Positions 18,147 through 29,365 are shown, counted from the first letter of the stretch. The stretch is 60,054 nucleotides of DNA from Sphingopyxis sp. (GCA_030148985.1 JASBSJ010000086.1:1-60054), one strand, 5' to 3'. The notes: a model not told the origin generated them from the sequence alone. Made by a program: numbers and translations.

Positions 18147-18971
18147 ATGATGACCGCAACCGATCCCGCGCTGGCCCATTGCCGCCTGATGGTGGCGACC
18201 CCCATCTATGAGGGCGCGCAGGGCACCTATGTCCGCGCGGCGCTCGACCTCGCGCTGCGCGCGCAGGCGATGGGGCTGCCGGTGCGGTTCGAGTTCATCC
18301 TTTATCAGCCGTCGATCACCCGCGCGCGCAACATGCTGACGGCGATGTTCCTTGGCAGCGACTGCACGCACCTGCTGTTCGTCGATGCCGACATCGATTT
18401 TTCACCCGACGATGTCTTCTCGCTGATCCGAGCGATGGATGCGCACGCCGAAGTCGGGGTACTCGGCGGCGCCTATCCACGCCGCATGATCAACTGGCGC
18501 AACGTCGCGCGCGCGGTCGAACAGGGGCTGGCGAAGGATAATCCGGCCGACCTAGCGCGCTATGCCGGCGACTATGCGCTGCATTTCCTGAACCCGCAGC
18601 AAAGCTTCAAGATGACCGACCTTGTCGAGCTGGCGCGGCTCGGCACCGCGATGATGCTGATCCGCCGCGAGGTGCTCGAAGCGATGCGCACCGCCTTGCC
18701 CGAGCTGGTCTTCCGGCCCGATCCCGCCGAGCGGGACGCGCATGGCGTCGGCGAGATCGAGCCCGCCTTTTTCTGCCCGATGATCGAGCCCGAAAGCCAG
18801 GCGCTGCTCTCCGATGACTATGCCTTTTGCCGCCGCGTGCGCGACGCGGGCTTTCGCATCTGGCTCGCCCCGTGGGTGCGCACGACCCATGCGGGGCCGA
18901 TGGTCTTTGCCGGCGCGCTTGCCGACACGGCGCAGCTTTATTCCGTCAATCCAGCCCCTTCTGTGGAGTAG
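18147..18971 (+). CDS. GT-A-fold glycosyltransferase-like protein inside the gcv operon
   Basis: A 274-residue protein with the layout of a family-2-like nucleotide-diphospho-sugar transferase: N-terminal VATPIYEG, then a DxD motif in LLFVDADIDFSPDDV (D80, D82), and SDDYAFCRRVRDAGF near residue 228, a stretch typical of large-product GT-A folds. No signal peptide or membrane segment. It lies between gcvH and gcvPA with only three bases before gcvPA, so it is co-transcribed with glycine cleavage genes, an unexpected partner. Donor and acceptor sugars are unknown, and it could have lost transferase activity. The start is the first of two adjacent ATGs. Confidence 0.7.
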   Translation: MMTATDPALAHCRLMVATPIYEGAQGTYVRAALDLALRAQAMGLPVRFEFILYQPSITRARNMLTAMFLGSDCTHLLFVDADIDFSPDDVFSLIRAMDAHAEVGVLGGAYPRRMINWRNVARAVEQGLAKDNPADLARYAGDYALHFLNPQQSFKMTDLVELARLGTAMMLIRREVLEAMRTALPELVFRPDPAERDAHGVGEIEPAFFCPMIEPESQALLSDDYAFCRRVRDAGFRIWLAPWVRTTHAGPMVFAGALADTAQLYSVNPAPSVE

Positions 18972-18974
18972 TTC

Positions 18975-20333
18975 ATGCGTTATCTCCCGCTCACCCCCGA
19001 TGACCGCGCGGCGATGCTCGGCGTCATCGGCGCGTCGTCGATCGACGATCTGTTCGCCGATGTCCCTGCCGAGGCGCGGCTCGACGGACCGATCGCCGGC
19101 TTGCCGATGCACGCCAGCGAGCTTGCGGTCGAACGCCATATGGGCGCGCTCGCGCGCCGCAACCGCGCCGCGGGCGATGGGCCCTTCTTCCTCGGCGCGG
19201 GCGCCTATCGCCACCATGTGCCTGCCAGCGTCGATCATCTGATCCAGCGCGGCGAGTTCCTGACCGCCTACACCCCCTATCAGCCCGAAATCGCGCAGGG
19301 CACGCTCCAGATGCTGTTCGAGTTTCAGAGCCAGGTCGCGCGGCTGTTCGGCACCGACGTCGCCAATGCGTCGATGTACGACGGCTCGACCGCCTGCTGG
19401 GAAGCGGTCGTCATGGCGCGCCGCATCACCCGGCGCGGCAAGGCTTTGCTCTCGACGGGCCTGCATCCCCATTATCGCAGCGTCGCGCGCACGATGGCGA
19501 AATATACCGGCGATGTGCTCGTCGATGGCGACCCGGCGCTGGACGCGGGCACGGATTGGGCAGCGCTCGCAGGTAGCATCGACAAGGAAACGAGCTGCGT
19601 CGTCGTCCAATATCCCGACATCCTCGGCCGCATCGACGATATGACGAAGCTTGCCGAAGCCTGTCAGGCCGCGGGCGCGCTGCTGATCGCGGTCGTCACC
19701 GAACCCGTCGCGCTGGGCCTGATCAAGTCGCCGGGCGAGATGGGCGCCGACATTGTGGTGGGCGAGGGGCAGTCGCTCGGCGTCGGCCTGCAATTCGGCG
19801 GGCCCTATGTCGGCCTCTTCGCGTGCAAGAGTAAATATGTCCGCCAGATGCCGGGGCGCCTGTGCGGCGAGACGGTCGATGCCAATGGCAAGCGCGGTTT
19901 CGTGCTGACGCTTTCGACGCGCGAACAGCATATTCGCCGCGAGAAGGCGACGAGCAATATTTGCACCAATTCAGGGCTTTGTGCGCTGGCTTTCAGTATT
20001 CACATGACCTTGCTCGGCGAAGCCGGGCTGCGCCAGCTGGCGGCAATCAACCATGGCCGGGCCAGGGCGGCCGCCGCCGAACTGGCCAAGGTGCCCGGCG
20101 TGTCGGTGCTGAACGACAGTTTCTTCAACGAGTTCACGCTGCTGCTGCCCACGGCGGCGCGGCCGGTGGTCCACAAGCTTGCGGAGATGGACATTCTCGG
20201 CGGCGTGTCGCTCGGCCGCCTCTATCCCGACAATGCAGGCCTTGAAAACGGGCTTGTCGTCGCCGTGACCGAAACCGTGACCGAGGCGGACATTGCCGCC
20301 TTGGCGGCAGCCCTGAAGGAGGTGCTGGCATGA
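18975..20333 (+). CDS. gcvPA: GcvPA, glycine dehydrogenase subunit 1
   Basis: N-terminal half of the split P-protein, forming the PLP decarboxylase with GcvPB. The stretch [16 protein letters not shown] and [16 protein letters not shown] near residues 74-110 are characteristic. It lacks the PLP lysine, which is in GcvPB, as expected. 452 residues. The end overlaps gcvPB by ATGA (20330-20333), so the two subunits are made in a coupled way. Confidence 0.96.
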   Translation: MRYLPLTPDDRAAMLGVIGASSIDDLFADVPAEARLDGPIAGLPMHASELAVERHMGALARRNRAAGDGPFFLGAGAYRHHVPASVDHLIQRGEFLTAYTPYQPEIAQGTLQMLFEFQSQVARLFGTDVANASMYDGSTACWEAVVMARRITRRGKALLSTGLHPHYRSVARTMAKYTGDVLVDGDPALDAGTDWAALAGSIDKETSCVVVQYPDILGRIDDMTKLAEACQAAGALLIAVVTEPVALGLIKSPGEMGADIVVGEGQSLGVGLQFGGPYVGLFACKSKYVRQMPGRLCGETVDANGKRGFVLTLSTREQHIRREKATSNICTNSGLCALAFSIHMTLLGEAGLRQLAAINHGRARAAAAELAKVPGVSVLNDSFFNEFTLLLPTAARPVVHKLAEMDILGGVSLGRLYPDNAGLENGLVVAVTETVTEADIAALAAALKEVLA

Positions 20334-21883
20334 CCGCGCTCAACCGCGCCGGCTGGCGCCCCGAAATGAACGCCGCGGGCGGCGCCGACGACAATGTCAC
20401 CTTTACCGGCAACCGCGCGCTGATGCTCGAGGAAGCGCTGATCTTCGAGATCGGCTCGACCGAAACCACCGGCGTCGATTTCGACGAGGCGGCACCGGAC
20501 GCCGATTTCGGCGACCTCGCCCGCACCACGCCGATCGGCCTGCCGGGGCTCAGCGAATCCGAAACCGTGCGCCATTACACGCGCCTGTCACGCCAGAATT
20601 ACGCGATCGACCTCGGCCTGTTCCCGCTCGGCAGCTGCACGATGAAGCACAATCCGCGGCTTAACGAGAAAGTCGCGCGGATGCCGGGCTTCGCCGATGT
20701 TCACCCGCTGCAACCGCAGGAAACGGTGCAGGGCGCGCTCGCGGTCATCAACGAACTCGCCTTCTGGCTGATCGACCTGACGGGCATGTATGGCGTTGCC
20801 ATGTCGCCGAAGGCGGGCGCGCATGGCGAGCTGTGCGGCATATTGTGCATCAAGGCCGCGCTCGAAGCTCGCGGCGAGGACCGCCGTGTCATTCTCGTTC
20901 CCGAAAGCGCGCACGGCACCAACCCCGCGACGGCGGCCTTTGCGGGCTTCACCGTCGAGGATATTCCCGCGACGAAGGAAGGCCGCGTCGATCTGGAGGC
21001 GCTGAAGGCGCGGCTCGGCCCCGATGTCGCGGGGGTGATGATCACCAACCCCAACACCTGCGGTCTGTTCGAGCGCGACATGAAGGCGATTTCGGACGCG
21101 GTCCACGCCGCGGGCGGCTATGTCTATTGCGACGGCGCCAATTTCAACGCAATCGTCGGCCGCGTGCGCCCCGGCGACCTGGGCATCGACGCGATGCACA
21201 TCAATTTGCACAAGACCTTTTCGACCCCGCACGGCGGCGGCGGGCCGGGTTCGGGTCCGGTCGTGCTGTCGGAGGCGCTCGCGCCCTATGGCCCGCTGCC
21301 CTTCGTCGCGCGCTATGCCGACGGCACGTACAAGTTGATCGAGGAAGAAAATGCCGCCGAGGAGCATCCCGCGACCTTCGGCCGCATGACCGCCTTCCAC
21401 GGCCAGATGGGCATGTTCACCCGCGCACTCGCCTATATTTTGAGCCACGGTGCCGACGGGCTGAAGCAGGTCGCCGAGGATGCGGTGCTCAACGCCAATT
21501 ATGTGCTGCGCAGCCTCGAAGATGTGCTCGACGCGCCGTTCGCGGCATCGGGGCCGTGCATGCACGAGGCGCTGTTCAGCGACAAGGGCCTCGCCGAAGG
21601 CTTCTCGACGCTCGACATCGCCAAGGGACTGATCGACGAGGGTTATCACCCGATGACGGTCTATTTCCCGCTCGTCGTCCACGGCGCGATGCTGATCGAG
21701 CCGACCGAGACGGAGAGCAAGGCGGCGCTCGACCAGTTCATCGGCGCGCTGCGCAGCATCGCGATGCGCGCGAAGAATGGCGACCCGGCGCTCAAATCGG
21801 CGCCGCATTTCGCCCCGCGCGCGCGGCTCGACGAAACCGCGGCGGCGCGCAAACCCGTGCTGGCGTGGGAAGGCGATCTATAA
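20330..21883 (+). CDS. gcvPB: GcvPB, glycine dehydrogenase subunit 2 (PLP-binding)
   Basis: C-terminal half of the split P-protein; with GcvPA it decarboxylates glycine and loads GcvH. The PLP-binding lysine is in [18 protein letters not shown] near residue 288. [17 protein letters not shown] near residue 100 is a family hallmark. 517 residues, normal. A REP hairpin (21889-21916) follows six bases after the stop and may stabilise or end the transcript. Confidence 0.96.
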   Translation: MTALNRAGWRPEMNAAGGADDNVTFTGNRALMLEEALIFEIGSTETTGVDFDEAAPDADFGDLARTTPIGLPGLSESETVRHYTRLSRQNYAIDLGLFPLGSCTMKHNPRLNEKVARMPGFADVHPLQPQETVQGALAVINELAFWLIDLTGMYGVAMSPKAGAHGELCGILCIKAALEARGEDRRVILVPESAHGTNPATAAFAGFTVEDIPATKEGRVDLEALKARLGPDVAGVMITNPNTCGLFERDMKAISDAVHAAGGYVYCDGANFNAIVGRVRPGDLGIDAMHINLHKTFSTPHGGGGPGSGPVVLSEALAPYGPLPFVARYADGTYKLIEEENAAEEHPATFGRMTAFHGQMGMFTRALAYILSHGADGLKQVAEDAVLNANYVLRSLEDVLDAPFAASGPCMHEALFSDKGLAEGFSTLDIAKGLIDEGYHPMTVYFPLVVHGAMLIEPTETESKAALDQFIGALRSIAMRAKNGDPALKSAPHFAPRARLDETAAARKPVLAWEGDL

Positions 21884-21888
21884 TCCAT

Positions 21889-21916
21889 CGTCATCCCGGC
21901 GAAGGCCGGGATGACG
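21889..21916. repeat. REP hairpin, CGTCATCCCGGC-GAAG-GCCGGGATGACG
   Basis: Perfect 12-bp stem with a GAAG loop, directly after gcvPB. This is a REP-type palindrome that I know as common in sphingomonads and other proteobacteria. The same loop, GAAG, is used by an unrelated stem at 36644-36677. Confidence 0.85.
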
Positions 21917-21934
21917 GATAAAGGGGAGGGTGCA

Positions 21935-22384
21935 ATGAGCTGGGACAGCCTGTTTCTGCTGGCGAATTATTGGGCCTTCGCGGCGTGGATCGCGCTCGCT
22001 TTCCTGCCGCGCGGGCCGAAAACGCTCGCGCTCATCCTCTATCTCGGCGTGGCGTTGCTCTGCCTCGCCTACACCGTGCTGATCGCCGGGTTCCTCACCG
22101 GCGGCATCAACCCTGGCGGACCCGGCGGCGGCGACTTCACGACGCTCAAGGGCGTGATGATGCTGTTCGACAGCCCCGGCGGCGCGACGCTCGGCTGGAT
22201 CCATTATCTCGCCTTCGACCTGTTCACCGGCATGTGGATTGCGCGCGACGCCGATCAAAAGGGCTTCAGCCGCATCGCGCAATTTCCCTTCCTGCTGCTG
22301 ACCTTGCTCGTCGGGCCGGTCGGGCTGTTTGCCTGGCTGATCGTCCGCGAACGCCGCGCGCGGGCGCAGGCGAAGGCGAAGTGA
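21935..22384 (+). CDS. ABA4-like membrane protein (DUF4281)
   Basis: A 149-residue protein with about four hydrophobic segments. The motif [17 protein letters not shown] near residue 97 is the recognisable signature of the family that includes plant ABA4, needed for neoxanthin formation; bacterial members are mostly unstudied, though a carotenoid link is conceivable in pigmented sphingomonads. The ATG at 21935 has GGGGAGGG upstream; an in-frame start at 21911 would lie inside the REP hairpin and is rejected. The stop overlaps the GTG start of the next gene. Confidence 0.72.
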   Translation: MSWDSLFLLANYWAFAAWIALAFLPRGPKTLALILYLGVALLCLAYTVLIAGFLTGGINPGGPGGGDFTTLKGVMMLFDSPGGATLGWIHYLAFDLFTGMWIARDADQKGFSRIAQFPFLLLTLLVGPVGLFAWLIVRERRARAQAKAK

Positions 22385-23016
22385 CGCCGCAGCCGTGGAT
22401 GCCGGGCGACGGCGACGCGGCGGACAAGCGCCACGCGCCGGCGACCTTGCGCAACCGCGACGCCATCGCCGCGGTGCTGGCCGACTGGTTGCCCGCGTCG
22501 GGCACGGTGCTGGAGGTTGCCAGCGGATCTGGCGAACATGCGGTCCATTTCGCCGCCGCCTTTCCGCACCTCGACTGGCAGCCGAGCGATCCCGACCCCG
22601 CCGGGCTGACGTCGATCGCCGCCTGGCGTGCCGAGGCGGCGCTCGCCAATCTCGCGCCGCCGCTGGCACTCGATGCGGCGGCGCCCGACTGGCCGGTCGG
22701 GCGCGCCGACGCGATCCTGTGCATCAACATGGTGCATATCAGCCCGTGGGATGCGACGCTGGGCCTGTTCGCGGGGGCCGCGCGGCTGCTCGCGCCCGCC
22801 GCGCCGCTGATCCTTTACGGCCCGTACATCGAACCCGATGTGCCGACGGCGGACAGCAATCTCGACTTCGATGCCAATCTGCGCGCGCGCGATCCGGCGT
22901 GGGGGCTGCGCCACACCGATGCGGTCAAGGCGGCCGCCGCCGACGCCGGGCTGACCTTCGCCGAACGCCGCGCGATGCCCGCGAACAATCTGATGCTGCT
23001 GTTCCGCCGCACCTGA
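22381..23016 (+). CDS. DUF938 SAM-dependent methyltransferase-like protein
   Basis: A 211-residue class I methyltransferase fold. The SAM-binding motif reads [16 protein letters not shown] near residue 41, followed by LDWQPSDPD and [10 protein letters not shown], all typical of the DUF938 family. No substrate is known for this family. The GTG at 22381 overlaps the stop of the ABA4-like gene (GTGA), giving a coupled pair. The frame extends upstream through that gene but without a better start. Confidence 0.82.
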   Translation: MTPQPWMPGDGDAADKRHAPATLRNRDAIAAVLADWLPASGTVLEVASGSGEHAVHFAAAFPHLDWQPSDPDPAGLTSIAAWRAEAALANLAPPLALDAAAPDWPVGRADAILCINMVHISPWDATLGLFAGAARLLAPAAPLILYGPYIEPDVPTADSNLDFDANLRARDPAWGLRHTDAVKAAAADAGLTFAERRAMPANNLMLLFRRT

Positions 23017-23116
23017 CCGACCGGGCAGGGCAGGGGATCGGCGCTTTACCTCACCGCACCAATCGCTAGCTTTCTATGCAACCGCGCGAACGACGCGATT
23101 CGAGGAGAGAGAGGCG

Positions 23117-24676
<1,560 letters not shown>

Positions 24677-24735
24677 TGGGGATGACGAATAAGGGATGGT
24701 CAGGAACCCACTTGCCATGCACGGGGGGGCACGAA

Positions 24736-24766
24736 GGGCTTCACCTAACGGGTGGAGCCCTTTTTT
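24736..24766 (+). terminator. Rho-independent terminator after the acyl-CoA synthetase
   Basis: Stem GGGCT(T)CACC / GGGTGGAGCCC with a TAAC loop followed by six T residues at 24761-24766. It is placed about 60 bases after the acyl-CoA synthetase stop and acts on the plus strand only; the convergent GST gene ends at its T run. Confidence 0.85.
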
Positions 24767-24767
24767 G

Positions 24768-25388
24768 TCAGGCCGCCGCCTGCCGTTCGCGCGCGCGCCG
24801 GAAGCCGTCGCGCGCCATGCAGCGGGCGAGCCACGCCTTCGTCGCATCACCCAGCGCATCGTCCGCGCCTAGCGTTGTCGCGAGGAGGGCGGCGTAGCCG
24901 ACCGCGATGTCGGCGATGGTGAAGCGCCCCGCGACGAGCCATTCGCGCCCATCGGCCAGCGCCGCCTCGATGCTCTTGGCGCGGCCGCCGAAGAAGGCTT
25001 TGTAATCCTCGACGGCCTGGGCCAGCCGTCGCTCCTCGGGCTCGACGCGCGTGTAGCGGATCACGATCGCGAGCGGGAAGGTCAGCGTCGCGTCGCTGCG
25101 ATGGAGCCAGTTGCGATAGTCCCAATAATCACCCTCGTCGCGGCGCACCTCCAGCGGCGTTCCCTCGGCGATGCGTTCGCAGATCGCGGCCGATTCGGTC
25201 ATCAGCCGCCCGTCCTCGACCCAGCCGGGGATCGTCATCAGCGGGTTTACCGCGCGGTAATCGGGCTCGAACGCGCGCGGCGGGAATTTGAGCAGTTTGA
25301 GGTCGACGTCGATTTCGGCTTCCTCGGCCGCCCACAGGCAGCGCAGCGAGCGGGCATCGGGGCAATGATACAATATGGGAAGCGTCAT
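24768..25388 (-). CDS. Glutathione S-transferase-like protein
   Basis: A 206-residue protein with thioredoxin-fold N domain (LPILYHCPDARSLRCLWA) and all-helical C domain (ending WLARCMARDGFRRARERQ). The residues NPLMTIPGWVEDGRLMTESAAICERIAE give the cis-Pro and the ESxAI glutathione-binding pair typical of GSTs. The start ATG at 25388 has an excellent Shine-Dalgarno (GAAGGAGG) and overlaps the stop of the upstream DMT transporter gene; the much longer frame upstream is not coding. Likely cytoplasmic; substrate unknown. Confidence 0.85.
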   Translation of the reverse strand: MTLPILYHCPDARSLRCLWAAEEAEIDVDLKLLKFPPRAFEPDYRAVNPLMTIPGWVEDGRLMTESAAICERIAEGTPLEVRRDEGDYWDYRNWLHRSDATLTFPLAIVIRYTRVEPEERRLAQAVEDYKAFFGGRAKSIEAALADGREWLVAGRFTIADIAVGYAALLATTLGADDALGDATKAWLARCMARDGFRRARERQAAA

Positions 25389-26329
25389 GCGGCAACCTCC
25401 TTCGGCCGGTCGATATGGCGGCGATGTTCGCGCCAGGCGATGAACAGCCCCGATGCGACGATCAGCGGCGCGCCGATCCACGTTGTTTCTGCGGGCAGGG
25501 TGCCGAAGAACCACCAGCCCGCGACGATCGACCAGAGCAGGCTGGAATAGTCCATCGGGATCACGACCGACACCGGCGCCAGCCGCAGCGCGCCCGTCAG
25601 CGACATCTGCACGACCGCGCCGAGGAGGCCGAGCCCCGCGAGCAGCAGCCATTCGCGGCCGTCGTGCGGCGTGATGACGAAGGGCAGCGCGATGCCGAGC
25701 GGGATCATCGACAAAAGGCTGAACCAGAAAACGATCGTCGCGGCATTTTCGGTGCGGCCAAGATCACGCACCGCGATGGTGATGAGCGCGGTCATGATCG
25801 CGCCGGTCAGCGCGACGAGCGTGCCGACTCCATGTTCGCCCCCGAAACCGCCGGCAAAACTCGCCAGCGGATCGAGCACAAGCAGCACGCCGACGAAGCC
25901 GACGATCACCGCGCTCCACCTTTGCCATCCCGTCGCCTCGCCGAGCAGAATCGCGGCAAAGATCACGGCAAAGATCGGCACCGACAGGCTGATCGTCGTG
26001 GCTTCGGCCATCGGCAGCAGGATCATCGCGCCGAAATTGCACGCCATCCCGGTCAGCCCCATGACCATGCGCCGCGCGTGCGCACCGATCCGCCGCGTCT
26101 TCAGCGTCGCAAGCCCGCTTGTTGCCATCACCCAGACAAACAGGAAGGGGAGCACGATGGTCTGCCGCCAGAACAGGCTTTCGGCGATATGAACGCCCGC
26201 GGCGTCGATATATTTGACGAGCACGAACATCAGTGAAAGGCTGACCATCGCGAGCAGCCGGAGCGCAATTCCGCCGAGATAGTGCTGCGGCGGGCCATCG
26301 GCCGAGCTGAGGGAAGGGGCGGCGGTCAT
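25385..26329 (-). CDS. EamA/DMT-family inner-membrane transporter
   Basis: A 314-residue protein with ten hydrophobic segments, arranged as two EamA repeats, typical of the drug/metabolite transporter superfamily (S-adenosylmethionine or amino acid exporters and related). PMAEATTISLSVPIFAVIFA and LRLAPVSVVIPMDYSSLLWS are the repeat-end motifs. I use the ATG at 26329 with GGAG upstream; 26344 is an alternative. It overlaps the GST gene by ATGA, so they form an operon. Substrate cannot be assigned. Confidence 0.85.
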   Translation of the reverse strand: MTAAPSLSSADGPPQHYLGGIALRLLAMVSLSLMFVLVKYIDAAGVHIAESLFWRQTIVLPFLFVWVMATSGLATLKTRRIGAHARRMVMGLTGMACNFGAMILLPMAEATTISLSVPIFAVIFAAILLGEATGWQRWSAVIVGFVGVLLVLDPLASFAGGFGGEHGVGTLVALTGAIMTALITIAVRDLGRTENAATIVFWFSLLSMIPLGIALPFVITPHDGREWLLLAGLGLLGAVVQMSLTGALRLAPVSVVIPMDYSSLLWSIVAGWWFFGTLPAETTWIGAPLIVASGLFIAWREHRRHIDRPKEVAA

Positions 26330-26433
26330 GCGGCTCCAGCGCATATCAGCCCCGCCCGCGCGCGCAAGCCGTCATCCCCCCTTCATCCCCCTTGCCCCGC
26401 CCCGCCAATCGGGCTAGGGGCGCACTCCGGCCT

Positions 26434-26509
26434 AGGGGTATAGCTCAGTTGGTAGAGCATCGGTCTCCAAAACCGAGGGTCGCGGGTTCGAGTCCTGCTG
26501 CCCCTGCCA
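26434..26509 (+). tRNA. tRNA-Trp (CCA anticodon)
   Basis: Full cloverleaf: acceptor AGGGGTA with TGCCCCT, D arm TAGCTCAGTTGGTAGAGCA, anticodon stem TCGGT/ACCGA around loop CTCCAAA (anticodon CCA), T arm CGCGGGTTCGAGTCCTGC, discriminator G and an encoded CCA end at 26507-26509. It lies 36 bases from the end of the minus-strand tryptophan catabolic operon. Confidence 0.97.
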
Positions 26510-26545
26510 GGCCGCAGTCCCGAGAGGGGGCCATTTTGCTGCGGG

Positions 26546-27298
26546 TCAATAGCTGCCCGACAAGAGCGCGCCGGCTCCGGGGACGCGCGCTTCCAGCCCG
26601 AGCTTTTTGAGCATCTGATAGGTTGTGCACACGGCCGCCGACACGACGGGGATACCGATTTCATCCTCGACCGTCTGGATCGAGGGAAGGGAGGGCATTT
26701 GCACGCAAGCCGAGAGCACTAGAGCGTCGATGCCCTTGATGTCGAGCTTGTGATAATGGGTCAGCAGATTGGCGGGATCCTGCGCCGCGACTTCCAGATT
26801 GTCGGGAATTTCGAGCGCCAGCCAATCCTGAACCGCGACGCCCTCATCCTCGATATAGGATACCACAAGCTGCGTCAGCGGTTTCATATAGGGCGCCACC
26901 ACGGCCACCCGCTTGGCGCCAAGGACAGCCAGGCCATCGACCAGCGCGCCCGCGCTTGTCACCACCGGCGCGGGCCGCCCATTCTCCACGGTCCGCCCAT
27001 GGAGGCGCGCCTCGGACTGGCGATGATAGCCCGGCCCCATGCTCATGATGGCCACGAGGCAGGCATAGCCCAGAACGTCGACCGCGGCGTCCGACAGCTC
27101 GAGCGCGCAGCGATCGGAATCGGCGTCCATCGCCGCCAGCTCTTCCTTGGTGACGCGCTTCATCCGCATCCGCGAGGAATGGAAGGTAAAGCGTTCGGGC
27201 AGGATCTGTTCGCGCGCGCGCAGCATCGCGGGGATTTCGGTTTCCATCGTCACGTTGGAACTCGGAACGATCTGTCCGATACGAATGGGGCGGCTCAT
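26546..27298 (-). CDS. maiA: Maleate isomerase (maleate cis-trans isomerase)
   Basis: Converts maleate to fumarate without cofactor, using two Cys in an Asp/Glu-racemase fold. The N terminus IGQIVPSSNVTMETEIPAML and the interior VDVLGYACLVAIM and VVLSACVQMPSLP-type stretches closely match the maleate isomerases I know from Alcaligenes and related bacteria. The two catalytic cysteines are C80 and C198. The ATG at 27298 (SD AAGGA) gives 250 residues; the upstream frame would run into the FAH gene. It is the last gene of the tryptophan operon, ten bases after the FAH stop. Its presence implies the upstream genes produce maleate. Confidence 0.93.
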   Translation of the reverse strand: MSRPIRIGQIVPSSNVTMETEIPAMLRAREQILPERFTFHSSRMRMKRVTKEELAAMDADSDRCALELSDAAVDVLGYACLVAIMSMGPGYHRQSEARLHGRTVENGRPAPVVTSAGALVDGLAVLGAKRVAVVAPYMKPLTQLVVSYIEDEGVAVQDWLALEIPDNLEVAAQDPANLLTHYHKLDIKGIDALVLSACVQMPSLPSIQTVEDEIGIPVVSAAVCTTYQMLKKLGLEARVPGAGALLSGSY

Positions 27299-27308
27299 GT
27301 CCTTGTCC

Positions 27309-28214
27309 TCAAGCGGCCACGATGGGATTGCGTAACGTGCCGATGCCCTCGACATGGCATTCGACGACATCGCCGGGCCACATGAACTCCTGTGGCGTTC
27401 GGCCAGCGCCGACGCCCGCCGGCGTTCCGGTTGCGATGATGTCGCCGGGTTCCAGGGTCATGACGCTGCTGAGGTCGGCGATCAGCTGGTTGATGTTGAA
27501 CAGCATGAAACGCGTATTGCTGTTCTGTTTTTCGACGCCGTTCACTCTGGTCCACAGATTGAGATTGTGCGGGTCGGCGATTGCGTTACGCGTGACGATG
27601 CACGGTCCCATCGGCGCAAAACTGTCCTGGCCCTTGGAGACGATCCATTGGCCGGCGCGGCGGCAGTCGCGGGCGCTGACGTCGTTGATGACGGTATAGC
27701 CGAACACATGATCGAGCGCGTCGGCTTCGCGCACATTTCGGGCGGTCTGCCCGATGACCACGGCCAGTTCGGTTTCCCAATCGAGCTGCTGGGTGACCTG
27801 CGCATTGTGACGGATGGGATCGTCCCAGCCGACGACGGCGGTCGGCGGCTTGGAGAAGACGACCGGCTGCTTGGGGAGTTCGTCCGCGGTGTCGAGCGCG
27901 CGAGCGGACTCGGTGACATGCTCGGTATAGTTGAGGCCGATGCCGAAGATATTCTTGCGTGGACGCGGGATCGGCGCGAGCAGTTTGACGTTGCCGACGG
28001 GCAGCGCCGTCCCGAGCGGATAATCGCCATCCTTGATCCATGTTTCGACCGTGTAGACGGCCGCAAAGCCGAGGTCGATGAACCCGAGCATGGTCGATGG
28101 CAGCGGCACGCCGCGAGCAGCACCGAGCTTTGCGAGGTCGATGACATAATCGTCGGTGATCGCACCGAGGCGCGCTTCGGCTTCAGGGTGCAGGCGGTAG
28201 GTGACAAGGCGCAT
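27309..28214 (-). CDS. FAH-family hydrolase, proposed maleamylpyruvate hydrolase
   Basis: Member of the fumarylacetoacetate hydrolase family, which cleaves C-C bonds in 2,4-diketo acids. After an N-terminal domain of about 80 residues comes GIGLNYTEHV (H99), then the metal ligands E147, E149 (DWETELAVVIG) and D178 (VINDVSARD); the C-terminal GDIIATGTPAGVG is also standard. 301 residues. Family members act on maleyl- or fumarylpyruvate after gentisate cleavage. Between a ring-cleavage dioxygenase and maleate isomerase, the likely substrate is maleamylpyruvate, giving maleamate and pyruvate; the exact substrate is inference. SD GAGGA; 17 bases after the cupin gene. Confidence 0.88.
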   Translation of the reverse strand: MRLVTYRLHPEAEARLGAITDDYVIDLAKLGAARGVPLPSTMLGFIDLGFAAVYTVETWIKDGDYPLGTALPVGNVKLLAPIPRPRKNIFGIGLNYTEHVTESARALDTADELPKQPVVFSKPPTAVVGWDDPIRHNAQVTQQLDWETELAVVIGQTARNVREADALDHVFGYTVINDVSARDCRRAGQWIVSKGQDSFAPMGPCIVTRNAIADPHNLNLWTRVNGVEKQNSNTRFMLFNINQLIADLSSVMTLEPGDIIATGTPAGVGAGRTPQEFMWPGDVVECHVEGIGTLRNPIVAA

Positions 28215-28231
28215 GTTCGATCCTCGATCGG

Positions 28232-29356
28232 TCAGGAGAAAATGGGTTGATGACCGTCATTCTCGGCCAGGGCTTCCTCGCGATAGAGGCCGAGCGCGCG
28301 CATGACGGGCAAGTCGTGAAAGCTGAACAGGCAGGCATCGTCGCGATCCGACGCATTGACATGTTCGTGGTACATCCAGGCCGGAACGACGAAGATGTCG
28401 CGCTCCTGCCAGTCGAAACGCTGCCCGTTGATGACCGAATAACCCGCGCCTTTCGCGCATTGATAGACGAAGCTGCCGGTCTGGCGGTGCGCTTTGGTCT
28501 TCGCGCCCGGCCGCAGCATCTGCATCGATGCGCCGATCGTCTGCATCACGGGTCCGCCGGTATGCGGGTTCACATAGTCCATCATGATGCCGTCATAGGG
28601 CGAGCCATCGGTTACCTGCGCGTAGCGGCAGAGCGCCTCATAGGTCGGCGCCCATTCATATTTGAGGAGCGGCGAATAGGGCCTGGACCAGGCGACACCG
28701 GCGGGCCGGAGTCCGGCGCCGGCCCAGGTCGCGGTCGAATCGTCGACCGCGAAGGAAATCGCCTGGTTGAGATCGGGGTGCACCTCGTAAAAATTGGCTT
28801 CGAGCGCGTTCATCAGCGGAATGTCGAGCCCGTCCTGCCAAATGCATACGGTGCCGTCCTCGGAAACTCCATGCTCGTGCCAGGTGCCGTTGGGGGTCAG
28901 CACAAAGTCGTTCGCGCCCAGCGTCATTTTGTGGCCATCGACATTGGTGAACGCCCCGCTGCCCTCCATGATGAAGCGCAGCGCCGAGGCGCTGTGGCGA
29001 TGGCTGGACGCGCATTCGCCCGGCGCCATCACCTGAAGTCCCGAATAGAGCCAACCCACGGCCGCGACAACATCGGCGCGGCCGGGATTCTCCAGATAGA
29101 CGACCCGCCGCCCGGCCTGTTCGGGGGTGACCAGGTCGAGCGCGCGCAGCACGTCGTCGCGCAAGTCGCGGTAGCGCCACAGCATCGGTTTCGACGTCGA
29201 GACCGGCTCCCAGGGCTCGATCTTGTTCGCAACGGTCCACAGCGCGCCCGTTCCGAGTGCTTCGAGGCGCTTGTAATAGGCAAGCAGGTCGGGCGTGTCG
29301 GTGACATTGGCGCGCCCGGGCATGTCTTCGCGATACTGATCGTAACTCGCACCCAT
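28232..29356 (-). CDS. Gentisate 1,2-dioxygenase-like bicupin, proposed 5-hydroxyanthranilate dioxygenase
   Basis: A 374-residue two-cupin protein of the gentisate/salicylate/1-hydroxy-2-naphthoate dioxygenase family, which splits the ring between the carboxyl-bearing carbon and its substituted neighbour using Fe(II) and O2. The first cupin has the family signature SHRHSASALRFIMEGSGAF, with iron ligands H119, H121 and H160 (NGTWHEHG). The second cupin (about 270-360) lacks an obvious complete ligand set, as in known relatives. In this operon the natural substrate would be an amino analogue of gentisate; cleavage next to the amino carbon would leave an amide. SD TAGGAGG overlaps the upstream stop. 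Confidence 0.85.
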   Translation of the reverse strand: MGASYDQYREDMPGRANVTDTPDLLAYYKRLEALGTGALWTVANKIEPWEPVSTSKPMLWRYRDLRDDVLRALDLVTPEQAGRRVVYLENPGRADVVAAVGWLYSGLQVMAPGECASSHRHSASALRFIMEGSGAFTNVDGHKMTLGANDFVLTPNGTWHEHGVSEDGTVCIWQDGLDIPLMNALEANFYEVHPDLNQAISFAVDDSTATWAGAGLRPAGVAWSRPYSPLLKYEWAPTYEALCRYAQVTDGSPYDGIMMDYVNPHTGGPVMQTIGASMQMLRPGAKTKAHRQTGSFVYQCAKGAGYSVINGQRFDWQERDIFVVPAWMYHEHVNASDRDDACLFSFHDLPVMRALGLYREEALAENDGHQPIFS

Positions 29357-29365
29357 GGCAGCCTC

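Noticed and set aside
26434-26509. tRNA-Trp as attachment site with flanking direct repeat
   Set aside because: No second copy of the tRNA 3' end and no integrase seen in the window.
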